A stretch of DNA of 64,000 nucleotides from Aquimarina pacifica. GTDB taxonomy: Bacteria > Bacteroidota > Bacteroidia > Flavobacteriales > Flavobacteriaceae. Below are positions 63,229 through 64,000 of the stretch, in pieces (the first letter of the stretch is position 1; each line of letters begins with the position of its first letter). The stretch covers positions 62,001-126,000 of the forward strand of contig NZ_JACC01000020.1 of assembly GCF_000520955.1 (NCBI RefSeq), given 5' to 3'. Both the position numbers and the translations under genes were made by a program. Below the pieces are notes generated by a model that saw only the letters and a program-made list of their open reading frames with translations, had not been told where the DNA came from and made no database searches.

Positions 63229-64000
63229 TTATTTTACTTCCTCTATATCAATAGGTTTACCTATATAAGCTAAAAAACTGCCTTCGTCTATTTCTTCTAT
63301 TTCTTTGCTATATGATGATATAATCCTAATATTTTTATGTGCGTCTTTTATAAATAGAGGAATAATCTCTTTGTCACTATTAGTTAATTCGATAAGGGTT
63401 TGATAATGTTTTTGATTCATAATCTTTATTTCTTGAATTCCCGGGTATTTTTCGGCAAGTTCTATTAGAGATTGGTAGTCATCGGTATGAGAAAACAGTC
63501 CTTCTTGAGGATTATTTTCAGGATCCCGCATTTCTTCAGAAGTGATTAATCTAAAAGATCCATGCTCTCCAAATTGATCTCTAAACTTATTAATTGCATA
63601 TTTGTTGATATCACTATTTCCTGTTAAAGCCATAAGATATCCTATATCGCTAAGTTCTATATTGTTTTTGAGTTGTTCACCATAGATATTGCCTTCGACG
63701 GCTTCTAACCCTAAATTTTTAGCTTTTTTGATATTTTCCTTATTACTATCAACCAATACTACATGTCGATTGTTATTTTTAATATAAGCAGCAATTAATC
63801 TCGAGATTTTTGAAGCACCAATAATCAAAATCCCTTCAGATTTTTTAAGAAAAACACCTACTAATTTAGCAAAAATACGTGCAGTGGTGGCATTAAGCAA
63901 TACTGTCCCTAATACAATCATGAAGACCAACGGAGTAATATATTCTGCTCCAGACACTCCCTCTTTCTCTAATTTTAATCCAAAAAGAGATGCGATCCCT
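63229..64000 (-). CDS. Cation:proton antiporter with C-terminal TrkA-N domain, partial
   Basis: The C-terminal part of a CPA1-type Na+/H+ antiporter; the frame is open to the window edge, so the true start is outside (a GTG at 63957 is internal). The last membrane segments (GIASLFGLKL…TPLVFMIVLGTVLLNATTARIFAK) are followed by a TrkA-N/RCK domain with the NAD-binding motif GASKISRLIAAYI and VLVDSNKEN (acidic residue after the beta-2 strand). The nucleotide-binding domain likely gates transport. About 257 residues are visible. Confidence 0.9.
   Translation of the reverse strand, partial: GIASLFGLKLEKEGVSGAEYITPLVFMIVLGTVLLNATTARIFAKLVGVFLKKSEGILIIGASKISRLIAAYIKNNNRHVVLVDSNKENIKKAKNLGLEAVEGNIYGEQLKNNIELSDIGYLMALTGNSDINKYAINKFRDQFGEHGSFRLITSEEMRDPENNPQEGLFSHTDDYQSLIELAEKYPGIQEIKIMNQKHYQTLIELTNSDKEIIPLFIKDAHKNIRIISSYSKEIEEIDEGSFLAYIGKPIDIEEVK

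Overview
The window is AT-rich chromosomal DNA of a member of the Bacteroidota, most likely a marine flavobacterium (Flavobacteriia; the gene mix would fit an Aquimarina-like genome, but I cannot fix the genus). The evidence is the type IX secretion (T9SS) sorting domains at the C-termini of three large exoproteins, many short-signal lipoproteins (…SC|), a TonB-dependent receptor with an N-terminal carboxypeptidase-like domain, the families DUF3078, DUF2480 and DUF5689, a LytTR/7TM-DISM two-component pair, and promoters of the Bacteroidota type (TTG…TAnnTTTG). I saw no rRNA, tRNA, CRISPR array, insertion sequence or phage module.

Layout. 1-7.5 kb: secreted proteins on the minus strand (a partial exoprotein, a beta/gamma-crystallin-like lipoprotein, a T9SS lipase-like hydrolase, a tail-fibre-like exoprotein) and a translationally coupled sensor kinase/LytTR regulator. 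7.5-20 kb: a gene-poor stretch, a membrane-anchored AraC regulator, a beta-helix lipoprotein, a 1534-residue T9SS protein with four lamin-tail-like domains and a nuclease-like domain, an unknown lipoprotein and an astacin-type protease with a beta-trefoil tail. 19.9-26 kb: a cytosolic EEP-family hydrolase, hflX, two DUF3078 proteins, DUF2480, sufT and sufE. 26-35 kb: accessory genes (lipoproteins, M43 protease, beta-helix protein, beta-lactamase-like hydrolase, Cys-rich lipoprotein, KAP NTPase) around sufS. 35-39.7 kb: sufA-sufB-lipoprotein-sufC-sufD. 40-44 kb: thiL, an alpha/beta hydrolase, brnQ and small proteins. 44.3-49.9 kb: a TetR regulator, a small membrane protein and an ABC/HlyD/TolC tripartite exporter. 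50-54 kb: di-haem peroxidase, VOC protein, Crp-type regulator, SDR. 54-62.3 kb: a T9SS GH5 glycanase, then a DUF5689 lipoprotein/TonB receptor pair divergent from a secreted EEP hydrolase. The window ends with two small lipoproteins and the C-terminus of a cation:proton antiporter with a TrkA-N domain.

How the genes work together. The Suf genes form a complete cytosolic Fe-S cluster assembly set (scaffold SufBCD, desulfurase SufS/SufE, A-type carrier, SufT), but the locus is cut into three blocks by two accessory islands, and a His-tailed lipoprotein sits between sufB and sufC. The DUF5689/TonB/EEP cluster looks like an outer-membrane uptake module paired with a secreted phosphodiesterase or nuclease. 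The exporter has an ABC subunit that keeps Walker A but has lost the signature, Walker B aspartate, catalytic glutamate and switch histidine, which is the most unusual protein-level observation here. I did not find a clearly new multi-gene system; the best leads are the degenerate exporter, the lipoprotein inside the suf operon and the lone soluble KAP NTPase.
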